From an uncultured Deferribacteraceae bacterium (lineage in GTDB: Bacteria; Chrysiogenota; Deferribacteres; CAMZNJ01): a stretch of 20,828 nucleotides of DNA. How positions within the stretch are numbered: position 1 is the first letter of the stretch; every line of letters begins with the position of its first letter. Below are positions 13,840 through 20,828 of the stretch, piece by piece. The notes below the pieces were generated by a model. That model was given only the letters and a program-made list of their open reading frames with translations. It did not search any database and was not told where the DNA came from. The DNA lies in assembly GCA_947313855.1 (NCBI GenBank), contig CAMZNS010000025.1, positions 1 to 20,828 on the forward strand, given 5' to 3'. A program made the translations under genes and the position numbers.

Positions 13840-15171
13840 ATGAATACTTTTATAGACATCATGGACAAATACTTTACGCCTGTTGCCTCACGTATTGGTG
13901 GGCAACGCCATATGGTAGTTATCCGTGATAGTTTCGCAACCGCAATGCCTTTGATCCTTGCCGGATCCGTTGCAGTGTTGCTCAACAATTTTTGGGGTGC
14001 GTTAGATGCCCTGTTTAATGTTGAGTTAAGTGCTGCCGTACGTGGTGCAATCCCTTGGTTTTTCGAGCTTAACGGTATTGTTTGGTGGGGTTCATTTGCG
14101 ATTCTGTCCATATTCATCGTAATTGCTGTAGCTTACCGTCTTGCCCTTAGCTATGGGGAGGATGGCATTTCCGCCGCTGTGATCGCTTTGGCAGCGTACT
14201 TCGTACATTTGCCACAAATGTCGACCATCAATGGTGAAGGTGCATGGGGTTGGATTGCCGTTGGCAACTTTGGTCCTACTAACCTTTTCGCCGCTATGAT
14301 AGTTGGTATTGTTTCCACCGAGATTTATGTTCGTCTTGTTAAGAAAAATATTGTTATTCGCATGCCTGACAGCGTTCCTCCAGCGGTTTCACGTGGTTTC
14401 GTAGCCTTTGTTCCTGCATTGGTGGTAATCTACACCATGGGTATCGTTTCGTTGGTTCTTTCTAAAGCAGCGTTCACCGTCGGCAGTACCGATGTAAACA
14501 ACCTCTTGACATTGATTAACGGTTTTGTTCAGGCTCCATTTATGCAGCTTGGTCAGAGTGTATTCACTGTTCTGATAATATCATTCTTCATCCCCCTATT
14601 CTGGTTCTTCGGTCTTCATGGTGCCAACATTGTTGCTCCCATCATCAACTCCGTTTACCTTCCTGCAGTATTGGAGAATGCTGAAGCGTTGACAAATGGT
14701 ATTGCAATGCCAAACGTATGGACATCGGTATCTTGGGATGCTTATGTTCACTTGGGCGGCTCCGGTGCAACCCTAACCTTGATTCTCGCAATCATCATCT
14801 TTTCCAAGCGTGAGGACTACCGTGCAGTTGGTAAGGTTGGTCTTGCTCCCGGTATCTTCATGATTAACGAGCCAGTAATCTTCGGTTTGCCAATTGTTTT
14901 GAACCCGATCCTATTCTTGCCGTTCATCATCAACCCCGTAGTGCTTACAGCCGTTGCTTACTCAGTAACAGCCATCGGTCTTGTTCCACCAACAAGTATT
15001 ATTATTCCGTGGACAACACCTCCTGTAATTGGTGCGTTCCTTGCTACTAATGGTAGTTTTGCCGCAGCTCTTCTTGCAATGTTCAACTTCACGTTGGCGT
15101 TCTTGATGTACATACCGTTCATCCAGTACTCCAACCGCGTTGCCATTGAAAAGAGTAAGGTTTCAGCCTAG
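13840..15171 (+). CDS. celB: PTS Lac-family IIC permease (cellobiose/lichenan type)
   Basis: This membrane component carries the sugar across the membrane while it is phosphorylated by IIB. It has 443 residues, normal for a separate EIIC of the lactose/cellobiose/chitobiose family. It starts MNTFIDIMDKYFTPVASRIGGQRHMVVIRDSF, the usual amphipathic opening, followed by about ten hydrophobic segments. The central HGANIVAPIINSVYLPAV and the later NEPVIFGLPIVLNP, the conserved sugar-binding loop with its Asn-Glu, are intact. AAGGAGG lies before the ATG. A terminator hairpin follows at 15266-15300. Together with the neighbouring IIB and IIA proteins it makes a complete enzyme II with all domains on separate chains. 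Confidence 0.95.
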   Translation: MNTFIDIMDKYFTPVASRIGGQRHMVVIRDSFATAMPLILAGSVAVLLNNFWGALDALFNVELSAAVRGAIPWFFELNGIVWWGSFAILSIFIVIAVAYRLALSYGEDGISAAVIALAAYFVHLPQMSTINGEGAWGWIAVGNFGPTNLFAAMIVGIVSTEIYVRLVKKNIVIRMPDSVPPAVSRGFVAFVPALVVIYTMGIVSLVLSKAAFTVGSTDVNNLLTLINGFVQAPFMQLGQSVFTVLIISFFIPLFWFFGLHGANIVAPIINSVYLPAVLENAEALTNGIAMPNVWTSVSWDAYVHLGGSGATLTLILAIIIFSKREDYRAVGKVGLAPGIFMINEPVIFGLPIVLNPILFLPFIINPVVLTAVAYSVTAIGLVPPTSIIIPWTTPPVIGAFLATNGSFAAALLAMFNFTLAFLMYIPFIQYSNRVAIEKSKVSA

Positions 15172-15265
15172 CTTGTTTGAGGTCATTCGTATCAATTAGT
15201 GCTAAACGTTTGCTTGCTTTTTTGTAGATGTTTGGCTACTATTGTTGCAAGACATAAGACAGTGG

Positions 15266-15300
15266 AGCCCCTTCTGTAACGTATGTTTGGGAGGGGCTTT
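15266..15300 (+). terminator. terminator-like hairpin after celB
   Basis: AGCCCCT (15266-15272) pairs with AGGGGCT (15292-15298) across a 19-base loop, followed by only a short T run (TTTGCTAT). It may be leaky and let transcription continue into the GH4 gene 50 bases on. Confidence 0.5.
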
Positions 15301-15349
15301 GCTATAAGTATTTATTTTAATTACACTTTATTGGTGGAGGTAGAGCAAT

Positions 15350-16669
15350 ATGAGTACAAGCAAGCATAGCTTAAAAATGGTTACGATTGGTGGTGGTTCA
15401 TCCTACACCCCAGAGTTGATCGAAGGTCTTATTAAGCGTTACGACAGGTTTCCCCTTACTGAGCTTCACCTTGTTGATATTGATGAGGGGTTGGAGAAGC
15501 TTTCTATTATTGAGGGTCTGACTAATCGCATGTTTACGGCTGCTGGTTTGGATGTAAAGGTTTTTGCGACCACCGATCGTCGTTCGGCGATTAAAGACGC
15601 CGACTTTATTACCACACAATTCCGTGTTGGTCAGATGGAGGCACGTCGTCTCGACGAGCATATCCCCAACAAATACGGCATGCTCGGTCAGGAGACCAAC
15701 GGTGCGGGCTCGTTGTTTAAGGCTTTACGCACTATTCCTATCATTATGGATATTGTTAGGGATGTTCAGGAGCTTGCTCCCAACGCTTGGATTATCAACT
15801 TTACCAACCCTTCCGGCATTGTATCCGAGGCTGTTCACCGCTACACCGATTTCCACCGTTTTATTGGTGTGTGCAATGTTCCCATCGCCACTAAATTTTG
15901 GATTTCCAAGGCACTCGATGTTCCATCCAGCGAAATAGAGATAGAATTTTTAGGATTAAATCACCTTGTTTACGGTCTTCGCACCCTTCATAATGGGAAA
16001 GATATCTCCGCCCAAGCCCTCGAAGCATTCCTCGACAGTGCCACAGCTATTCCTAATATAAAAGGTATGAAGTTCGACAAGGAATTCATTACGACCCTTG
16101 GTCTCATCCCCTGCTTTTACCACTCCTACTACTTCAAAAATAAGGAGCAGATGGAGCATCAGATGGAGGATTTTGCAAAAGGTATTAGTCGTGCAACACA
16201 GGTTATGGAGTACGAAAAAGAGCTTTTCAAAAAGTACCAAAACCCCGATCTCAAGGAGAAGCCTGAGGAGTTGTCCAAGCGTGGCGGTGCTTACTATTCC
16301 GATGTTGCTTGCGATGTTTTGACCTCCATCTATGGTGATGAAGGTCTTATTCATGCAGTGAATATCAAAAACAACGGGCATGTTAAAAACCTTGATCCAG
16401 ACGACACAATCGAGATCTCCGCTCGTCTGACCAAAGATGGTGCCGTGCCACTTGATAGTATCACCGAACTGCCTCGCAGTGTTCGCGGTCTCCATGAGTT
16501 CCTCAAGTCATACGAATTGTTAGCCGTGGAAGCTGTCATGGAAAAAAGTTACGAAAAAGCGATTCTCGCACTCAACATGAACCCCTTCTCACGTAGCGAT
16601 ACTGTCAACAGAGCCATGTTTGAAGAGCTTTTTGAGGCACATCGCAAATACGTTGATTATTTGAAATAA
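15350..16669 (+). CDS. celF: 6-phospho-beta-glucosidase, glycoside hydrolase family 4
   Basis: This cytoplasmic enzyme splits the phosphorylated disaccharide delivered by the PTS. GH4 enzymes use NAD and a divalent metal in an oxidation-elimination mechanism. The 439-residue chain begins with the Rossmann motif VTIGGGSSYTPE (residues 11-22). It keeps TTQFRVGQMEARRLDE, GQETNGAG and NFTNPSG, and the metal ligands Cys175 (GVCNVP) and His205 (GLNHL), with RGGAYYSD further on. From memory it resembles Escherichia coli ChbF/CelF over its whole length. GGAGG lies about 10 bases before the ATG. It is followed by DUF871 and IIA. The coding strand shifts from G/T-rich to A/C-rich near 15900 without any break in the protein. 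Confidence 0.95.
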   Translation: MSTSKHSLKMVTIGGGSSYTPELIEGLIKRYDRFPLTELHLVDIDEGLEKLSIIEGLTNRMFTAAGLDVKVFATTDRRSAIKDADFITTQFRVGQMEARRLDEHIPNKYGMLGQETNGAGSLFKALRTIPIIMDIVRDVQELAPNAWIINFTNPSGIVSEAVHRYTDFHRFIGVCNVPIATKFWISKALDVPSSEIEIEFLGLNHLVYGLRTLHNGKDISAQALEAFLDSATAIPNIKGMKFDKEFITTLGLIPCFYHSYYFKNKEQMEHQMEDFAKGISRATQVMEYEKELFKKYQNPDLKEKPEELSKRGGAYYSDVACDVLTSIYGDEGLIHAVNIKNNGHVKNLDPDDTIEISARLTKDGAVPLDSITELPRSVRGLHEFLKSYELLAVEAVMEKSYEKAILALNMNPFSRSDTVNRAMFEELFEAHRKYVDYLK

Positions 16670-16773
16670 AACTAAGTTTCTGTTGTTGCGGGGTGTAATC
16701 GTGTCGTAATAGGCACCCACACTCCGTTACAGCAGTGCTCACCACAATCGCATAACAACTAAGGAGAGCTATT

Positions 16774-17874
16774 ATGTTTTTAAAAGGACTAGGTATATCC
16801 GTATACGTTGGACGCAATCCCATCGAAAAAGATATGGAATACATTACCCTCGCAGCCAAGTACGGCTTTACACGTATTTTCACCTGTTTTCTTAGTGTAT
16901 CCGAAGAGAATAAGCAGAAGTTTTTATCCGATTTCAAGGGGATTGTTGCCCATGCCAAAAGCCACAACATGGCTGTTGTAACCGACGTTAATCCCACCAT
17001 AATGAAGTTTTTGGGTGTGACCCACGACGATCTATCCCTATTTCACGAACTCGGTGTCTACGGTATCCGTTTAGACGAAGGTTTTTCTGGTGCGGAAGAG
17101 GCACTCATGTCTTACAATCCTTACAACATTAAGATCGAGTTCAACTCCAGCACAGGCACCCTGTATCTCAACAATATTATGTCATACCGTCCGAATCTGT
17201 CCAATATTATTGCGTGCCACAACTTCTATCCTCGTCGCTACACCGGTCTATCGGTGGACTACTTCATGGAGACTTCCAAGCAGATGTACGACCTCAACAT
17301 CCACAACGCAGCGTTTGTGTCGTCCAACGCTGAGGGCACATTTTCGACGCAAGAGGTTGTCGAGGGTCTCCCCACAATCGAGGAGCATCGCAGTTTAGAT
17401 ATTGTTGCTCAGGCGAAGGAGCTTTTCGCATCACGCTACATCAACGACGTAATCATCGGCAACGCTTACGCCAGCGAAGAGGAGCTTGCCGCCTTGGGTG
17501 GGATGAACAAGGATATTATTGTCATCGACGTTGAGGTTGGTAGCAACACCACTGCAACAGAGCGTAGTATTTTGGAGGACAACTTGCATATGTTCCGTGG
17601 CGACAATTCTGGTCTGATGATACGTTCTACAATGATGCGTATCTACTACAAGGATTCGCCCATTGCTCCCCACGACACGAATCCTATTGAGTTTGGGGAC
17701 GTAACCATCGACAACGACAATTACGGTCGTTACAAGGGTGAGATGCATATCGCCACTGCTCCCATGGACAATAACGGCGGTGTCAACATCGTTGGCAGGG
17801 TTACAGCGAGCAATCAGCGTCTTTTGAAGTATGTACTACCCTGGTCAAAATTTCGTGTAAATATTGTAAACTAG
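16774..17874 (+). CDS. DUF871 family protein, MupG-like 6-phospho-N-acetylmuramidase
   Basis: A 366-residue protein of the family whose Staphylococcus aureus member MupG hydrolyses MurNAc-6-phosphate-GlcNAc in cell-wall recycling. It opens GLGISVYVGRNPIEKDMEYITLAAKYGFTRIFTCFLS, the conserved start of the TIM-barrel half. It continues with TDVNPTIMKFLGV, GIRLDEGFSGAEEALMSYNPYNIKIEFNSS and ACHNFYPRRYTGLS. The C-terminal part contains KGEMHIATAP. Its position between the GH4 gene and IIA suggests it helps split the imported phospho-sugar. With GH4 present the sugar could be a plant beta-glucoside or a peptidoglycan fragment; sequence alone does not decide. GGAGA lies about 8 bases upstream of the ATG, and IIA follows after 32 bases. 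Confidence 0.88.
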   Translation: MFLKGLGISVYVGRNPIEKDMEYITLAAKYGFTRIFTCFLSVSEENKQKFLSDFKGIVAHAKSHNMAVVTDVNPTIMKFLGVTHDDLSLFHELGVYGIRLDEGFSGAEEALMSYNPYNIKIEFNSSTGTLYLNNIMSYRPNLSNIIACHNFYPRRYTGLSVDYFMETSKQMYDLNIHNAAFVSSNAEGTFSTQEVVEGLPTIEEHRSLDIVAQAKELFASRYINDVIIGNAYASEEELAALGGMNKDIIVIDVEVGSNTTATERSILEDNLHMFRGDNSGLMIRSTMMRIYYKDSPIAPHDTNPIEFGDVTIDNDNYGRYKGEMHIATAPMDNNGGVNIVGRVTASNQRLLKYVLPWSKFRVNIVN

Positions 17875-17906
17875 GAGCGACATAATCTAACAAGGGAGGG
17901 AGATTT

Positions 17907-18236
17907 ATGAGTAACGCAGAAGACTTAGCATTGGAGATGGAAGAGGCAATATTCACCATTATTGCATCATCTGGTACCGCAAAATCCATGTACATCGAGG
18001 CGATACAGCTTGCTAAAAACGGCGATTTTGCTGGTGCTGAGAAGCTTGTTTCTGAGGCGAAAGAGGCGTTTGTTGATGCCCACAAGCAGCACACTAGCCT
18101 TGTGCAGAAAGAGGCTGCTGGCGAGGGTGTGACCATGTCTATTTTACTGGCTCACGCTGAGGATCAAATGATGTCTGTGGAAGTATTTCAGACGATGTGT
18201 GGTGAGTTTATCGACCTGTACAAAAAGCTCTCCTAG
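17907..18236 (+). CDS. celC: PTS Lac-family IIA component
   Basis: This 109-residue three-helix protein accepts phosphate from HPr and passes it to IIB. The family motif around the phosphorylated histidine is present as LLAHAEDQMMS with His83. The commonly seen second histidine of the motif (HAQDHLM) is a glutamine here, a variation worth noting. Length and helical pattern are standard (MEEAIFTIIASSGTAKSMYIEAI near the start). GGGAGG lies about 8 bases before the ATG. It is the last gene of the sugar locus; its stop is followed after 3 bases by the 12-bp tandem repeat, and no T-tract terminator is seen. Confidence 0.92.
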   Translation: MSNAEDLALEMEEAIFTIIASSGTAKSMYIEAIQLAKNGDFAGAEKLVSEAKEAFVDAHKQHTSLVQKEAAGEGVTMSILLAHAEDQMMSVEVFQTMCGEFIDLYKKLS

Positions 18237-18239
18237 GGC

Positions 18240-18359
18240 GACCGTGCTTGCGACCGTGCTTGCGACCGTGCTTGCGGGCGTGCTTGCGGGCGTGCTTGCG
18301 ACCGTGCTTGCGTCTGCCATTGCGGGCGTGTTTGCGGGCGTGTTTGCGTGGGTGTTCAT
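18240..18359. repeat. 12-bp GC-rich tandem repeat, about 10 copies
   Basis: Ten consecutive 12-bp units follow the celC stop: GACCGTGCTTGC three times, GGGCGTGCTTGC twice, GACCGTGCTTGC, GTCTGCCATTGC, GGGCGTGTTTGC twice, and a decayed last copy. Because 12 is a multiple of 3 and the unit has no stop codon, several frames are open here, giving ATVL, DRAC or RPCL peptide repeats. I take these as artefacts. Confidence 0.95.
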
Positions 18360-18451
18360 TAGTTTTGCACACCTACGCAGGTCGCTCAAGTCGGCTCATT
18401 TTTCCATGCACAGCCCCCCTGTTCAAAACTCGCCACGCAACCATAAAGGTA

Positions 18452-18480
18452 TTGACTATTGCACATCTATGGCGTAAGAT
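18452..18480 (+). promoter_or_regulatory. promoter of the anchored GNAT gene
   Basis: TTGACT (18452-18457), 17 bases, then TAAGAT (18475-18480). It gives a start near 18487, about 40 bases before the GTG at 18529. Confidence 0.5.
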
Positions 18481-18528
18481 CGTATCTAGCAGGTATTTCG
18501 CTACATTTTTGTTGCCTCAGGAGGTTTT

Positions 18529-19353
18529 GTGTCTATTCAAAACTCAACAATTTCAGAGCTTGAACGCAAAGCCGAAGCCTCCCCTTACGGCATGGTTCGA
18601 CTGGTCAAGGCGAAGCATACCCTCAACACTGGCGTCACGGATCAAACGTTTGCTTACGTCATCATAGCCATACATTCGGAGCGATCAGACTACTATGAGA
18701 CCTATGTTGTCCGCATCACTCCTTTGATTAACGCCAAAGCCCTCAGTAAAATCAATAGTGAGGAGGATGTTGATGTTACACGTTTAAGTTCAACCATTAC
18801 CGACAAGAACTACACCATATCTTTGACTATCAACCATAAAAATCGCACCATATCATTCAATCCCAATATGAGTCTTTATTTGCCCCAGCGTCTTCGTCAT
18901 AAGGGTCTCGGCAGTTATGCCCTGTCCCAGCTTATCAATGTTGTCCATAGCCGTGTTAAGGGTTATCACTACTCCAAGGTGGATTTGTCGCTACCATTGA
19001 AGGAGTCCAACACGGAGACGAGCAATGCTTATGCTAAGTTTCTTGAGCATTTCGGGTTTATGGTGGATTACGAGAAATCTACCGATACAACAATTTCTAT
19101 TCGCGAGATGGATATGTTGGAGGTACGCCCCAATTACAATACGCGGAAGATAGAGGAGTTGGATTTTGTGGAGTACTTGGTAAACACCATCACCAATTTT
19201 AAGCGACTTGAGCAGGAGATGCGTGTCTTCAAGGACAACATGGGTCAGGACATCCTTGCCCCCGACAGCATCCTTTCGAGTCGCGAGCTTATCAAGTGGT
19301 TGTCATTGGGTGTTATCGCCCTCACGTTCGTTGTGCTTTACCTCTTTTTGTAG
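18529..19353 (+). CDS. GNAT-like acetyltransferase domain with C-terminal membrane anchor
   Basis: The 274-residue product starts at a GTG with CAGGAGG about 7 bases upstream, a sequence context (GCCTCAGGAGG) also found before arsC. Residues 120-128 read QRLRHKGLGS, the acetyl-CoA-binding Q/RxxGxG/A motif of GNAT enzymes. NAYAKFLEHFGF further on resembles the family's C-terminal element. The N-terminal part is strand-rich with no recognised domain. A polar, partly coiled segment (NFKRLEQEMRVFKDNMGQ) follows, and the last 21 residues (LIKWLSLGVIALTFVVLYLFL) form one membrane helix ending at the C-terminus, so it is probably tail-anchored with the enzyme in the cytoplasm. It precedes glycosyltransferases, so the acceptor could be a sugar or lipid-linked intermediate; this is inference. 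Confidence 0.7.
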   Translation: MSIQNSTISELERKAEASPYGMVRLVKAKHTLNTGVTDQTFAYVIIAIHSERSDYYETYVVRITPLINAKALSKINSEEDVDVTRLSSTITDKNYTISLTINHKNRTISFNPNMSLYLPQRLRHKGLGSYALSQLINVVHSRVKGYHYSKVDLSLPLKESNTETSNAYAKFLEHFGFMVDYEKSTDTTISIREMDMLEVRPNYNTRKIEELDFVEYLVNTITNFKRLEQEMRVFKDNMGQDILAPDSILSSRELIKWLSLGVIALTFVVLYLFL

Positions 19354-19383
19354 CCCCGAAAAAACCTCTAACTTTCTATCGTA

Positions 19384-19398
19384 AAGTATGTTATACTT
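19384..19398. promoter_or_regulatory. dyad overlapping a -10 box before the glycosyltransferase gene
   Basis: AAGTAT (19384-19389), GTT, ATACTT (19393-19398) form a perfect inverted repeat that includes TATACT (19392-19397), a 5/6 match to a -10 box. No convincing -35 was found 17 bases upstream. It lies 36 bases before the ATG at 19434. Confidence 0.4.
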
Positions 19399-19433
19399 AC
19401 TTGAGATGAAGTTGAATATTCGCAGGTTTTATT

Positions 19434-20684
19434 ATGACTAGAAACACCCCCCCCATTATTAGCGTTATCGTGCCCGTTTACAACGTTGAGGCGTACGTTG
19501 GCGAGTGCCTCCAAAGCATCCTCGACCAAACGTTTAGCAATTTTGAAATAATCGTTATCGACGATAAATCCACCGACGCCTCCCTTGCCATAGTGCAGAA
19601 GTATGCTGCCAAAGATAACCGCATCAAGATTTTGGAGCATGATGTCAACCAAGGACAAGGGCTTACTCGAAACACGGGCGTTAGTATCGCTTCGGGCAAA
19701 TACATTACGTTCATCGACTCTGACGACTACTTCTACACACTTGATGCCTTACAAATTATGGTGGATACCATGGATCAAACCGATGCTTGCGTCATCCAAT
19801 ACCCAATCCTCAGGCTTCTGCCCAATGGTGATTTTCACGACGCAGATTACAATCCTAAGAAGAAAGTCTACCACGCCCGCGAGGCTTATCACGGACTTCA
19901 CCACCCGGATAAGTATATTCAGGGTTACGCTTGTTCCAAGGTGTATAAAACGTCCCTATTTGAGCACGACAGCGTCATTTTCCCTTCTGGCACCATGGAG
20001 GACTCCGTATTTGTTGCTCGCGTTCTCTCTATTGTACGTAAAGTTGTTGTTATAGACCAGCATCTGTACTTGTATCGTATCCGCAAAGGGTCAACCACAC
20101 AAAAAAATTACTCTCGCAAAGAGGTACTTGCTTTTTTTAAGAACACCTTTACTTTAATGGATTTTGTGGTGCATCAGGGTCGTAAACATCATGCCAACAA
20201 CTACTACTACGCTTTCAGGTTCTACATCAACACATATATTTTTCAGCTCCACAATACCTTGAGTAGCTTAAAGCCTACCCCGCAGGAGACCATTAACTTG
20301 CTCGAGTCTATCAAAGGGGCGTCATCCTCGGAGAGCAACAGGCTTCTGGACAAGCTAATCAACCACGACGACGACGGTAGCAATTGGCACTACAGTAGCA
20401 TCAACCTTATTTCCAAGGCGTATCGAAACGGCTTACCAATCAACAAAGATCTCGCCGACTATATTTACAATATGCACCCAGTTCCTAGCAAGAAGTTGCG
20501 TTTTTCATATCAAATATACTCCAGGCTTCTGTTAAATTGGGCTACAAGCCCCCTTGCCGTTATTTATCGCGAGGCTTTCATTACACCCAAACGACTCAAG
20601 GTATCGAAGGAAACGCATAAGGCTCTAGTGACCGCAAACCCCCTTAGTAATAATATGAAACTTCAGGAGACCGCACAATCATGA
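19434..20684 (+). CDS. family 2 glycosyltransferase
   Basis: A 416-residue GT-A fold enzyme that transfers a sugar from a nucleotide donor to an acceptor, usually in wall teichoic acid, capsule or exopolysaccharide synthesis. The GT2 hallmarks are ISVIVPVYNVEAYVGECLQSILDQTFSNFEIIVIDDKSTD at residues 9-48, GQGLTRNTG, and the metal-binding FIDSDD with Asp95, Asp97 and Asp98. TMEDSVFVARVL matches the ED motif commonly seen near the catalytic base. The C-terminal 200 residues are helical with no membrane helix predicted by eye. The ribosome binding site is weak (GCAGG). The stop overlaps the start of the next glycosyltransferase (ATGA), so translation is coupled. Donor and acceptor cannot be told. 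Confidence 0.92.
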   Translation: MTRNTPPIISVIVPVYNVEAYVGECLQSILDQTFSNFEIIVIDDKSTDASLAIVQKYAAKDNRIKILEHDVNQGQGLTRNTGVSIASGKYITFIDSDDYFYTLDALQIMVDTMDQTDACVIQYPILRLLPNGDFHDADYNPKKKVYHAREAYHGLHHPDKYIQGYACSKVYKTSLFEHDSVIFPSGTMEDSVFVARVLSIVRKVVVIDQHLYLYRIRKGSTTQKNYSRKEVLAFFKNTFTLMDFVVHQGRKHHANNYYYAFRFYINTYIFQLHNTLSSLKPTPQETINLLESIKGASSSESNRLLDKLINHDDDGSNWHYSSINLISKAYRNGLPINKDLADYIYNMHPVPSKKLRFSYQIYSRLLLNWATSPLAVIYREAFITPKRLKVSKETHKALVTANPLSNNMKLQETAQS

Positions 20685-20828
20685 ACCACAAAAAGCACCC
20701 CGTTACCCTCAGCATAATCGTACCCGTTTACAACGTTGAGGCGTACGTTGATGAGTGCCTCCAAAGCATCCTCGACCAAACGTTTAGGGATTTTGAACTA
20801 ATTGTTATCGACGATAAATCCACTGACG
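20681..20828 (+). CDS. second family 2 glycosyltransferase, truncated by window end
   Basis: It starts at the ATG overlapping the previous TGA, with CAGGAGA about 10 bases upstream, and runs off the right edge after 49 codons. The visible part (SIIVPVYNVEAYVDECLQS, then LDQTF and LIVIDDKSTD) is the GT2 nucleotide-binding start. From 20717 to 20828 it matches 19467-19578 of the preceding gene at about 104 of 112 bases, which points to recent tandem duplication or gene conversion. Confidence 0.9.
   Translation, partial: MNHKKHPVTLSIIVPVYNVEAYVDECLQSILDQTFRDFELIVIDDKSTD

Noticed and set aside
16689-16726. Hairpin CGGGGTGT with ACACTCCG between the GH4 and DUF871 genes
   Set aside because: Long 22-base loop, one wobble and no T-tract; too weak to call a terminator or riboswitch.
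18199-18667. Hydrophobic ATVL-repeat and RPCL-repeat ORFs
   Set aside because: Direct products of the 12-bp tandem repeat; no ribosome binding site, overlap with celC and the GNAT gene in other frames.

Overview
The window looks like a piece of chromosome from a Gram-positive, fermentative bacterium of middling GC content. The reasons are strong GGAGG-type ribosome binding sites before most genes, a complete Lac-family sugar PTS, a thioredoxin-type ArsC, DUF871 and GH4 enzymes, and secreted proteins with simple N-terminal signal peptides. About 10 of 16 visible stop codons are TAG, which is unusual for low-GC Bacillota. The long (about 480-residue) PurB would fit Clostridia or Coriobacteriia. 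I cannot name the genus.

Region by region. 1-2208: a CRISPR array of 31 repeats (36 nt) and 30 complete spacers (34-40 nt), cut by the left edge, with no cas gene in view. 2279-2524: a good sigma-70 promoter followed by a structured RNA. This RNA carries an anti-repeat-like segment, so I propose a tracrRNA and hence a class 2 (type II or type V) system. 2525-3180: no convincing gene, three short minisatellites. 3158-4975: an arsenate reductase / Acr3 arsenite efflux operon with promoter and terminator. 4976-5838: one 71-residue orphan small protein on the minus strand with an excellent ribosome binding site and an upstream dyad, then an A/C-rich gene-free stretch. 5839-8594: an SAH/MTA-type deaminase and a eukaryote-like adenylosuccinate lyase in one operon. 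8636-8756: a six-copy 20-bp repeat between convergent genes. 8775-12325 (minus strand): an unknown secreted protein, a secreted methionine-rich decapeptide-repeat protein, and a decayed multicopper oxidase (first copper motif missing, frameshift at an A8 tract). 12453-18236: a cellobiose/chitobiose-type PTS locus with two IIB proteins, IIC, GH4 phospho-glycosidase, DUF871 (MupG-like) hydrolase and IIA. 18240-18359: a ten-copy 12-bp repeat. 18452-20828: a GNAT-like protein with a C-terminal membrane anchor, then two tandem GT2 glycosyltransferases whose 5' ends are about 93% identical; the second is cut by the right edge.

How the parts work together. ArsC reduces arsenate and Acr3 exports the arsenite. 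In the PTS locus IIA, IIB and IIC import and phosphorylate a beta-linked disaccharide, which the GH4 and possibly the DUF871 enzyme then split inside the cell. The minus-strand block 8775-12325 looks like a partly decayed copper-related extracytoplasmic module. The best candidates for something undescribed are the CRISPR array with its proposed tracrRNA and the methionine-rich repeat protein beside the broken multicopper oxidase. No tRNA, rRNA, IS element or prophage gene was recognised.
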